DNA from: Polytrichum commune
Taxonomy: Eukaryota > Streptophyta > Polytrichopsida > Polytrichales > Polytrichaceae
Reading direction: 5' to 3'
DNA: 64,000 nucleotides
Assembly (NCBI GenBank): GCA_950295325.1
Contig: OX485804.1
Coordinates: forward strand, 51,508,429 to 51,572,428
Below are positions 51,266 to 60,587 of the stretch, piece after piece. How positions within the stretch are numbered: position 1 is the stretch's first letter; every line of letters begins with the position of its first letter. Made by a program: the position numbers and the translations under genes. The notes beneath the pieces were generated by a model, which made no database searches, had not been told where the DNA came from, and was given only the letters and a program-made list of their open reading frames with translations.

Positions 51266-51376
51266 CTGAATGCTGTCTGGGGCGAACCAACACATACACT
51301 GGTTCCTTGGAGGCAAGGGTTTAGGCATCCAACAAGGAACAAGTGTATGGGTTGGTTCGCCCAAATCCTGAATGCT
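51266..51376. mobile_element. 93-bp hairpin MITE with 9-bp target duplication
   Basis: CTGAATGCT occurs as a direct repeat at 51266-51274 and 51368-51376, bracketing a 93-bp insert. The insert is almost one long hairpin: arms 51280-51310 and 51332-51362 match at 28 of 31 positions (GGGCGAACCAACACATACAC against its partner), with a 21-base loop. A 9-bp duplication is characteristic of Mutator-like transposons, so this is probably a very small MULE-derived MITE. Because the stem is long and near perfect, transcription through it (it lies in the HflX upstream and CPP1 downstream region) could give a small-RNA precursor. Confidence 0.75.
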
Positions 51377-51721
51377 AGAATCAACAACAACAAAACATCC
51401 AAGTGAAAGAACAAACATTTGTGCAGATGTTGAACCTCAACTTTCTTTAACCTGGAAATTACATTCTGGTAGCAGGGCAGGACATACGTCCTCTGCCAAT
51501 TTCTGAGGGACACAAGTCACATGGACCTATATGACTACAATGAGAAGGGAGTTATGCCCGTGTCAAATCTACCTATCTACCGTTTGAAGTACTTCCTAAG
51601 CCTCCCAATCACCTGTGCATCATGGCTGTTACATGACTTTTGCACATCCACTTTCTCTCATTGGCTCTCCTCTCTTCACTGTTCTGAATTACCTAAGCTC
51701 TCTGTAGATGACTATGTTGTC

Positions 51722-54597
51722 CTATTTCAAAAATGTGCAAGCAACCCACAAGAAGACGTAGGAGATGAGAGATGTCGTAAGCTCTAGAGTCCAAGACCGG
51801 GGAAGAATCTGTGAAGGAATAACTGGGACCAGGAAGGAGCCAAACACCCAACCTATGACAAGTGCCCCAAACCTGTACACACACCAGAAAACATTTTTAT
51901 ATTTAAGCCTGACATAAAGCTGCAGCAAGTTTCTGCTCAAGTTAAACATGAAAGGTAACTGGGAGCCACACACCACACCACATTGAGTTGGTCACTTATT
52001 TATCAGAGCAATTGATGTAGGCAAAGACGTAATCCTTAGGTTCACAGCACGAATTGCACAATAGATTACACTGACCTATAGCCAAGTAGTAGTAGCATTC
52101 TGAGTATCAAAGTGCTCGATTAACTTATTCAAAGCACACGACAGTCCACCTGTTACTCAGCTGAGTGCTCTTTCTCCTACTTATCCATCCAATCTGCTAA
52201 ACTTCCATGGGAGACATCACTAAACTACCTTCCTAATGTACAAGATTTAATGGGGAAAGGAGTGGAAAGAGCACACATTGGAATAAAATGTTGAGTCTCA
52301 TTGAGGCCTATTTGGTCAATTGACAAGGACATTCCATAAGTTGTTAGGTTGAACCTAACTAGTCCCTTGCATAAGAGCCAGTATTGCTCCATAAACCAAG
52401 AATTAACAGATGAAATTGAATTCTCAAGGACCCTTAGCATACGTTGTTCCTTGAATGAAACAGGGTCACATCCAGAACACTTTAGATATCAGTGTCCATA
52501 TGCAAAGGTCAAAGCAATAGAAAGCATTAGACAGCAAGACAGTCTATAGATTGCTAAGAGAACTACTGTAGTACTTTATCTGTAACGGATTATGTAGAGA
52601 GGAGCCTAGACAGCGGTAGAAATCTCTTTAGCAAGTTTTGTGACAAGTTGACAAGTTCAAGTCAAATTGGGTGTTATTGTTGTTCAACAAACCTAGCCAA
52701 GTTCCAAAAAAATTACCATAATAAGCCCAAGAATAACTCAATTGTAAAAATAGCAATCAAGGAAAACATACCCAAGAATGAATGCTCTGCCAATGCTCTT
52801 CAAACGGTCATTGAGGAAGTAGACACAAGCAGCAAGCGAAACAGCTACCTGAGGACAAAAGTAGTCATCAGTATTGATGTACTCATAATGCTTATTTTCA
52901 AAAAAACACAAAAGCTGTAGTATTTGCACCTATACTTGAAGGAGATGTTAAGATGATTGTAGACCTGGAAGGCTGGCCCTCCCTCTGCAGGATTGAACAC
53001 ACTCCACACTCCAAGCAATGCAAAGAGCGCCGCTCTTTGTCCAATGACTGTGGTGCTAGGAACCTCAACCATGTTGGTCATACTTCTCACCCACGCAGGA
53101 GACTCCTCCACCTTCTTCTTCAAGTTGCTCTTCAGGTTGATTTTTGATTTCCTCCGATCTCGGAAACTCTCCATGATAATTTTGTCATATGCTGCCTCAA
53201 TAGACTCTCGGCTTTTCTCATGGCTACTATACTTCATTTTGCATGAACAAAGACCACCCACATAAACCATGTCTTAATTGAAAGGCATTCAATTAGATTG
53301 CTGCTTCATAACATCCCACATAGAAATAACGAATCCATGTAAGAATGGAGGTGGCAAATAATTCACTGTAATCATGGGATAATCTGTAATTTACCTGGCT
53401 GGAGAGGTAATTGCGGGCTTCTCGAATCTCTTCCTCGGAAGCGTCTCTGCTGACCCCCAACCGCTTGAAGGGATCCCGCACATTGAGTCTCGGAAATACG
53501 GGTTGAGCTATTACAATCCAAAAAATGCAGAAGCAAACAGTTACCACTGCTTCTCCCAATTGCTTAAGGTAGGTGCAACTATTTTGGTTTGTGACCTACT
53601 GTGGACACCCTAAGCTAAAGAGTATAGTGGACGCAAAGCATATGTTAAATGATGTCCAAGAAAATATAAACCAAGTGGAGGCATAGCATGACCTATGTGG
53701 AGGCTCCACCATAGGTGAGGCCATGGATTTGCCAATTTTACACTTCAATGGACCATATATAAGGCATTGGAAGCAAGCATGGCATGTAACTTGATGTCCC
53801 ACATTCTCACAATCATGAAGTGCTAGGCAATAGCTTTTTCAAGAAGCATTAATCCCATGCAAAAGGGGAGGAATGACCAAGATGGATAGCCCAATTGGAT
53901 GCCTCTGTGTGACCACAATGGGTCATGGGAACTTTCCACTTAGAACTTCTGAACGGGATTGAATTATGATTCAAATGTTTTACATAACATTACCTCTGTA
54001 TCCAATTAGAATAGCTAATCCAATGTGATAACTACCATATAAATTGGATCACTCTGAGCACCCAAACCTGCCAGCACTTCCAAGACCTGGAACCGAGAAG
54101 ATAAGTATGCAGAATCCTCAATACAATACCAGCAACGGTATTTTGACCTAAAAAGCACGATTGCGCATTTCGAGAGGAGAGAACATACCGGGATCTGAGC
54201 CACCAAGGGATGCGTCCATGGCGAAACATACCAACCCCCGTGGCATCTGTTGCCTCGACCACAATTGCCTAGAAAAAAACAGCGAACAAGAAGCACATCA
54301 CAAAATCATCATCAGGACCAATGTCAGTCAGTCAGTCAGTCAGTCAGTGTCGCTCACATGTCCAAATTTGACATCAAGAGAAAAGGAACAATTACTTGAA
54401 TGAGAGGGACTAACTAACCTCACAGCTGGGGCGAAAGATTGAACGGCCTGCAAAGAGTGTGAAACCCTAGCGGAGCCCGCAGACAATTGGCTGGTGGTGA
54501 CGCATTTGCGGCGAGGTTTGGATTCGGAGTGGTGGCTCGAATCCCCCACGCGCAAGCTGGAGGAGGGCGTGAGGGAGGAGCAGGCGCAGAATGCCAT
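51722..54597 (-). CDS. CPP1: CPP1/CDF1-type plastid J-like membrane chaperone, 288 aa
   Basis: Six phase-consistent exons: 54597-54419, 54268-54189, 53507-53395, 53231-52965, 52848-52772 and 51872-51722 (TAG). The family (DUF3353; CHAPERONE-LIKE PROTEIN OF POR1, also called CDF1) is a thylakoid/envelope membrane protein that stabilises protochlorophyllide oxidoreductase. Residues 1-~85 look like a transit peptide ending in [14 protein letters not shown]-like region at about 90-147 reads [20 protein letters not shown], then [11 protein letters not shown] and [15 protein letters not shown]. There is no HPD motif, as is usual for this family. [16 protein letters not shown] follows. Four hydrophobic segments lie at about 191-209, 212-226, 239-257 and 269-287, with [20 protein letters not shown] and the ending [12 protein letters not shown] matching family members. 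CJD1-like proteins are relatives, but the KKVEESP block favours CPP1. It lies directly upstream of HflX on the same strand, 1.4 kb apart. Confidence 0.92.
54323..54348. repeat. TCAG microsatellite in CPP1 intron 1
   Basis: About six TCAG units, read as CTGAC repeats on the transcribed strand, lie 54-79 nt upstream of the intron 1 acceptor (intron 54418-54269). CTGAC matches the plant branch-point consensus CTRAY. Confidence 0.9.
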
Positions 54598-54623
54598 TGC
54601 GAAGAGCGAGGGGATGGTGATGC

Positions 54624-54632
54624 AAACCCTAG
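54624..54632 (+). promoter_or_regulatory. AAACCCTAG motif in the CPP1 leader region
   Basis: This telo-box-like word lies about 27 bp upstream of the CPP1 ATG, probably in the 5' UTR or core promoter. Similar words occur near the NIP7 and SDHAF4 starts. Function not shown. Confidence 0.3.
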
Positions 54633-54918
54633 CTTTCGCTCCTCCTCACATGGAGCATCAATTCCCTTTGCAACTGCGAAGACAAGGCGAGGCAATGCTA
54701 GGCAACAGGGTTTTGGTTCCTTATCCAAACCTCCATGTTCGGCTAAACCCCTTCCTCTCCCTCGCCCTCGAAACGGATGATGGATGGATGGATGGATGAG
54801 GGTCATGTGTGTCGCTACTACGTAGGTAACCTCTAGAAGTAATAGGTGTGCATGAGGGGAGTGTATTATGGGAAATAAGGGCACACTTCCATGTGCTAGT
54901 GAAGTTGGCGAAAATCAC

Positions 54919-55142
54919 TACACCTAAATGTTGTATTTAATGTCACTTACTATTTGGAATCACACAATATTATAAGTATATAGATTGTATATTTCATGTT
55001 TTACCAACAAAGGTCATATTGGTTGTTTGGACATTACAAAACAATACGATCTCTACTTGGTAAGAATTTACATTAATATTAACAAGATATAGCATTGTGG
55101 AACTCCAAATAGCAAGTGACACTAAATAAAATATTTAGTGTA
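54919..55142. mobile_element. MITE family M2, best-preserved copy
   Basis: Inverted ends of about 39 bp: the left starts TACACCTAAATGTTGTATTT and continues TGTCACTTACTATTTGGA. The complement of the right starts TACACTAAATATTTTATTTA and continues GTGTCACTTGCTATTTGGA. Length 224 bp, with TA at both edges. It is 320 bp upstream of the CPP1 start codon. Confidence 0.8.
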
Positions 55143-56351
55143 CACGACAACCAACAAATTGGGCCCCCCTCTAAATGGAGGTGTGTGTCAATTTTCCCTG
55201 GAAAATGAAAATCAACAATTAGCACAATTATAGGGGATAGTTAAAGTTCAAGGAGGGGGGTTTGACCACCTATCTTTTCCAGAATCAAGAAAGTGACTAT
55301 TATCGAATCAGGAAAACCATGAAATCTTAAGCATGTTTGTGTGGACTGGAGATTGTTGTATTTTAAACTATTTTTTTTCTTCGTGATGTCACATTCTTAC
55401 TATTCCAAAGCTTTCATAATTTGTGGAATTGTTGTTATTTTTCTACCATCTTGAGACGTAAAGTTCAATCAATCTAGTCATGCAACATTCAAAATTGGTA
55501 AGTGCAAGGATGATCACATTCCAGCTTACATGTTGGACAACAAGGCATATCTACTCTCTCTTATTTTGTCCCCCTACTCCACATAGAAGTGCTCAACCAT
55601 GAAGATGCTTGAAAATGTTGGCAAAAACTTCATCGATATCAACCCAAACTCTACTCTACTTTGCTGGAACAACAACACATGGAAGCCTAGCCCTTAAAAT
55701 CACCACATGAGGAGGTCGCAAAGCATAGGTGCCCATGTTCCCCATAACGCACTCTTCTGAATGCACTACCAAACATAAAGACCCATGTTTGATTCCAACA
55801 ACTATGATTGGTGGGGGAAAATGTAATGCCCTAATTGGAAAACGTAATGTAGTCCTCATTATGCATGCAATAACATGTTTTAACAAAACCATAAGTAACA
55901 AAGGGAGATTTGAACTTTTATGGTAGGGTTGATGGGCCTTATTTGGTTAATTTTGTTGTTGTTTGTTGCTACGGTGGCTTGAAGATTTGGGTTTTGAATA
56001 TTACTATCATGTTTCAACATAAGTTTATGAGCCTTGCTCCTATTCCAGTCGGAGAAACATCTTGCCCCGTGTGTCTATGGCCATTTCATTGAGTAATTTA
56101 TTACATGCCTACTGTAAAATGTAAGTTACCACATCTTCCAAGGATGGGAGAGAGGGAATTATTGTATACGAGCATACCAATCATTCATCCAACATGAATG
56201 CTTTGGAGTAGTATGCAACTCGGATGTTTTTTTTAAGTTAATTTGATACTAAAATTAGCATTATAGACCCCAAATTAATATACTCAAGGTCATTTGAGAT
56301 AATCAACAACAAACATATAGGGAATGGTGTTTTTATGTTGGATGGATGAAG

Positions 56352-56353
<2 letters not shown>

Positions 56354-56384
<31 letters not shown>
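56354..56384. repeat. CT microsatellite
   Basis: About 15 uninterrupted CT dinucleotides. Confidence 0.95.
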
Positions 56385-56387
<3 letters not shown>

Positions 56388-57338
56388 AATAAGCTTGATT
56401 ACTCCCGTTGCTCCTACCAAAGACTTGTGAACTCACACACACACACACATGTGTGAGATCCTTTCATGCCCAATTGGTTGCAAAATTAATTGGGGTGTGA
56501 GTGCACAATGCACTTTGTCTCGCCTTGAAGGCATTGTAGATGATACATGCTACTTGTAATGGCTCACACTTTATCTTGATTTCTAAAACTTAGGTTTCAA
56601 ATTTGCCTCACTCCTAGACTTGCTTATGATGAATAACAAGATTCGTGGAAATCCACTAGTCTTAGAGGGACACTTATAATTCCATTCCTAAAGTATTCAC
56701 AAGGAATATGACAATGCAGTAAGTAAGCCAAAGATAAAAGACACTATTCATATGTGGCATTCAATACAAAATAACACTACTTTGGGCAATCATAATCGTG
56801 TATGTAAAAAGGATGTAAGAACAACTTAAGATGAGCACCAACATTGAGCAATCATAATGGATAATCTAAGATCTACCCGCTTAACGAGGTGGTGTAAGAG
56901 GTGTTCCACAAAAGATGAACAATCCCCTTGTTTTTGAGGTGATTTTCACCTAACAAGCCAATTTTAGCAGACCCCTTATCTGTGACACCAAAAGACCCAA
57001 TGTTGCAATACACTTTGACAGTTTATAGGGATCACCAATAACTAAATTCTCACAATAAATTTTTGATGGACATTTGTGTGATCCATTTGCTAATCTAGGT
57101 TAATTTTCCTGAAATGTTAGTAGAGTTGAAACTCTTCGAAATTTCTATGCAGAAACCGTAGAACAGTGAGTACTTTTTGAATGATGGGGTGCGTTGAAAG
57201 GCCGGGCTTGGGAAAGAGGGAGGGCAGCCTTTAGGAAAGGGGCCGGGCTAGGAATCCATTCCGGGCAGCGGGCAGCGAGCCCTCTGACGCCACCTTAGCG
57301 CCGAGGTGTGAACACTCACCCCGGAAGCCTCAAAACCT

Positions 57339-57356
57339 AAAACCCTAAACCCTAAT
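57339..57356 (+). promoter_or_regulatory. Double telo-box in the NIP7 promoter
   Basis: AAAACCCTAAACCCTAAT holds two overlapping telo-boxes about 140 bp upstream of the NIP7 ATG. Telo-boxes are enriched in promoters of plant ribosome-biogenesis and ribosomal-protein genes, which fits the gene's role. Confidence 0.65.
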
Positions 57357-57495
57357 CGAGCTCTCCCCCCTGTCTTCTCATTGTGTGTGTAGCTCGCTTT
57401 TCTGCGTTTTGGTTTTACGGGGACCAAGTAAGATTTAGAAGCTCATATTGAAACATTCATCAGGACTCGGAGGTTGTTGGAAACCCGAGGGAAAA

Positions 57496-58056
57496 ATGCG
57501 TCCACTCGATGAAAAGGAGATGGAGGACGTCCTGGTGAAGCTTCACAAATTTGTTGGAAGCAACTTGAAGCATGTGTTGGAGCGTCCGTCGCTCGAGGGG
57601 CCAGGCGGGAAGGGAGGCTACTGCTTTCGTCTGCACAAGCAAAGGGTGTTCTACGTGAGCGAGGCGTTGGTGCGAAGGGCAACTAACGTAGGTAGGGAGA
57701 AGCTGTTCGGTTTAGGAACGTGTTTGGGGAAATTCACCAAGGGTGGCAACTTCCGCCTCACCGTCACATGCTTAGACCTTCTGGCGGCCCATGCCAAGCA
57801 TAAGATATGGCTAAAACCATCCGCAGAGATGTCATTCCTGTATGGCAACCATGTGGTGAAGAGTGGGTTGGGAAGGATCACAGATAACACAGCTCAGTAC
57901 CAGGGAGTAGTTGTGTTTTCCATGTCAGATGTGCCTCTAGGGTTTGGAATTGCTGCCAAATCTACACAAGATTGCAGAAAGTTGGACCCAAATGACATTG
58001 TGGCTCTACACCAAGCTGATCTTGGAGAGTATTTGCGTATGGAGGATGAGCTTTAG
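57496..58056 (+). CDS. NIP7: 60S ribosome biogenesis protein NIP7, 186 aa
   Basis: This is a complete single-exon gene. NIP7 is a nucleolar adaptor needed for 27S pre-rRNA processing and 60S subunit maturation. The protein begins MRPLDEKE, the family start, contains [15 protein letters not shown] and [17 protein letters not shown] in the N-terminal domain, and has a C-terminal PUA domain with [58 protein letters not shown] and the ending EDEL. Length matches eukaryotic NIP7 (about 180 aa). The ATG at 57496 is chosen because it gives the conserved start; the frame is open a further 16 codons upstream without another ATG. A double telo-box lies upstream. The 3' end and flank are duplicated in tandem just downstream. 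An intron-free structure could be native or could reflect a retrocopy; the promoter motif argues for a working gene. Confidence 0.95.
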   Translation: MRPLDEKEMEDVLVKLHKFVGSNLKHVLERPSLEGPGGKGGYCFRLHKQRVFYVSEALVRRATNVGREKLFGLGTCLGKFTKGGNFRLTVTCLDLLAAHAKHKIWLKPSAEMSFLYGNHVVKSGLGRITDNTAQYQGVVVFSMSDVPLGFGIAAKSTQDCRKLDPNDIVALHQADLGEYLRMEDEL

Positions 58057-58111
58057 AATGGTTCTACGATGTAATTCGCATGGGTTAGAGGTTTTTAGTT
58101 CATGGGGTTAG

Positions 58112-58320
58112 GTGTTGTGTTTTCCATGTCAGATGTACCTCTGGGGTTTGGAATTGCTGCCAACTTTACACACAAGATTGCAGAAACTTGGACCCGAATC
58201 ATATTGTGGCACTACACCAAGCTGATCTTAGAGAGTATTTGCGCATGGAGGATGAGCTTTAGAAATGCTTTGATAATGTAATTCATGAGGGCAGATAGGT
58301 TTTTTAGTTTGTAGGTTTAG
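58112..58320 (+). pseudogene. Tandem duplicate of the NIP7 3' end
   Basis: This segment repeats the last ~148 bp of NIP7 plus ~55 bp of its 3' flank (57909-58111). It starts GTTGTGTTTTCCATGTCAGA and includes a copy of the final GGAGGATGAGCTTTAG (58247-58262). An extra two bases (AACTTTACACACAAG in place of AAATCTACACAAG) shift the frame, so it cannot encode the NIP7 C-terminus. It may act as a second 3' UTR segment. Confidence 0.85.
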
Positions 58321-59485
58321 GTTTTTGTACAATTGGGTTGCTTCTATTGTAAGAGCAAGATGACCCAAGAGGATGAGAATTAAGTAGCCAGATATGTGTC
58401 TGCTCAATTTGCTGCATTGTATTATTTTTCAAAGGACAATGTTAAGGCTAGGTGGACATGACAGGATATGGCACGTATTGTGAGGCAGTCACACTATTAA
58501 ATCAGATGCTCCCTTGATACATTGGAATCACTTGAAGTGGATTCCAATTGAATTGCGATGACATGTGAAGAATTTGAAGCCATAGGAGATGAGCGACATA
58601 GCGGGTTCATGAAGCAGGATGTAAGTAGCAAGTCCAGTTCTGCAATGCCTTGCTTGACATGGGCCACCTAATTCTATGATGCGGAAATGACATGAATTGC
58701 TATTACCTCACCTGCCAGTGGGTTGGGTTACACTTCGCAAGTGAGTACCACATCTCTGATTTTGATGAATATGAGACTGTCTGGTCAAGCTTTGGCATGC
58801 ATCCAAAACCCTTATCCTAGTAGACGTCTCTCTGATGTTGAAGGACTATGGTTTTGGTCACAAGTTGCACAAATCTGCGTGGGATGCTGGATATTGTTGA
58901 ACTCTTTTGTTTAGACTGTAAAATCTCTAGTACCAAACTGCAGTTTCTATGAAATTTTGATTAAAGCGATACTGCTTTCTAAACATACTGATGAACTTTC
59001 CCTTCATTGAATGGTTCATAGAACTCAGGATCAGACACCATTCAATTTTTGTAAAGTGTAAGGAAGCACTCAATTGATAGTGTTCAGATTGCACAGACTT
59101 AAAATTCATGTAATTTTTAAAAATCCATGCTGATAATGATTGTGGTGCTGAAGTTGCGAAGTACATAAACCATGGTGCAAATGTTGGTCTGGTATATGGG
59201 TGGATGCATGGTATCAATAATGGTATTACAGAACCTACCCGTGGTATATAGACCCAAATGGTATCAAAAATAGAAAATTCTGCCAAATACTCATACCTTA
59301 GAAATATATGAAAAAATTAAAATCGTCATTATAGATACCTGAATGGTATAAAGTTAAGCAATACCAGCCCAACTTTGGTCAGAACGTTAGTTATCAAAGT
59401 AATCAATTTTTGATGGAGACCGAAATTCACAACAAAATTTGAGAACTTGCTTGATGCAGTAGTTATAAATCTGGGAAAGTGACCA
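58321..59485. other. No gene recognised
   Basis: Only short frames on both strands without similarity to known proteins. It includes the likely 3' flank of NIP7 and that of the small minus-strand gene. Confidence 0.45.
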
Positions 59486-59900
59486 TCATTTGAAAGTGCA
59501 GAGGTAGTTGTACGACTGAAACACATACTTACTGATATTATCCAACATCTTTGCCAAGCAACTAAGAGTCTCAGATTGGAAGGAGAAGACGCACCATTGA
59601 GAATCAGAAGTCAAGTCTACATGACAAGGATGACCAAGATGAAAGAAAATACACAGCAACATTGATGCATTATTGCATTGATTCTGGTTGTAAATTACCA
59701 AGAGAAATATACAGGTATAAATCAAATTTACCAACTCTTAAGTGCCTAGGGGTATGCATTCTAATTTCTGGAGGATCTTCTCCGAGCTCCTCAAGCAAAT
59801 AATTGTTAACAATCTGGACATCATTAACTACCAAATGGCATTGTAAATTTAGAGAATTTGCAATTGAGCCATAACCAGACTCTAATGTATCCCCATCCAT
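59486..59900 (-). CDS. Hypothetical two-exon gene, about 99 aa
   Basis: Exon 59900-59732 starts ATGGATGGGGAT and ends at a GT donor (GAGTTG|GTAAAT). Exon 59616-59486 follows an AG acceptor (CATGTAG|ACTTG). The phases fit and the joined frame stays open to the stop at 59488-59486. Recognisable pieces are HLVVNDVQIVNNYLLEELGE in the first exon and SQWCVFSFQSETLSCLAKML in the second, which look coding in composition, but I cannot name a family. A second donor-like GTAAGT within exon 2 (after DNIS) could instead lead to further exons, in which case this is a fragment of a larger gene or a remnant. It lies between NIP7 and the hydrolase. Confidence 0.35.
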
Positions 59901-60587
59901 GGGCTAGGTAGTGTCCATCCAGATGGAGATATATGTTGACTTAATGTGAAAGATAAATGTTCTTCTAACCATCAACTTCAGCTACTATTCTTCTGTTGGA
60001 AAAAGGCCACTTGATGCAGTCACTGATGGTCCATCTATTTGTGCTTCAACACCTCATGTGACTTACATGAGATCTCCATTCTCCAAAAATGTAGATTTGA
60101 TACCAATTGCTGTGTTTGTCGTTTCCAATGGTTATGTCGCCTACAATTTGTAGGGCCCAATAACAATTTGACCAGTCTTTTCAGGAATTTGCTGCTCTTC
60201 TGAAACCCTGAAATGATACAATGGTCTGCCTCAAACAAGTCAATCAATCTTCCCATGGTGCTCCTCCACTAGAATACTCCATCCAATATTCTACCAACCC
60301 ACATCCACTGTGCTCAAATATTTTTGATGTCACAATTATTTCCAGAGCCTTGAAATATGTTGCCATCCATTTTCAGAATATGCTTTCCAACTGTTTGACA
60401 CCTTTCCCTTGTGCCAAATTTTGCTCCATCGTCAGATCCTCAATTGGCACTTCTTGTTGTGAAGAATTTGATGTGTAGCCAATGATCCACAAGTGAGCGC
60501 TCAAAAGCATATGAGCACCAAAAACCATTCTTCTTGGTGACATGGCATGCTCCTAAATTAGATTATTTGCCTCCAAATATCACTCAC
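59901..60587. other. Intergenic, no gene recognised
   Basis: Frames exist on both strands (for example 60035-60256 minus) but are interrupted and unplaced. Some phrases look like decayed transposon coding DNA, not enough to assign. Confidence 0.4.

Larger units (their letters stand above)
54633..57338. other. Intergenic, with one MITE and microsatellites
   Basis: A GATG tetranucleotide tract lies at about 54778-54800 near the CPP1 promoter, followed by the M2 MITE (54919-55142), a CT tract at 56354-56384 and a short CA tract near 56434. Near 57180-57300 the DNA turns GC-rich, with two GGCCGGGCT words, ahead of the NIP7 promoter. No coding exon is recognised. Confidence 0.5.

Noticed and set aside
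54064-54085. A possible 19-nt extra exon in CPP1 (GTCTTGGAAGTGCTGGCAG)
   Set aside because: Including it breaks the phase into the next exon, whereas joining 54189 directly to 53507 is in frame and gives the expected SDP-AQPVFPR junction.
54420-54884. 154-codon minus frame and plus frames around the CPP1 first exon
   Set aside because: They overlap exon 1 and the promoter of CPP1 in other frames, are proline- and arginine-rich and match no family.
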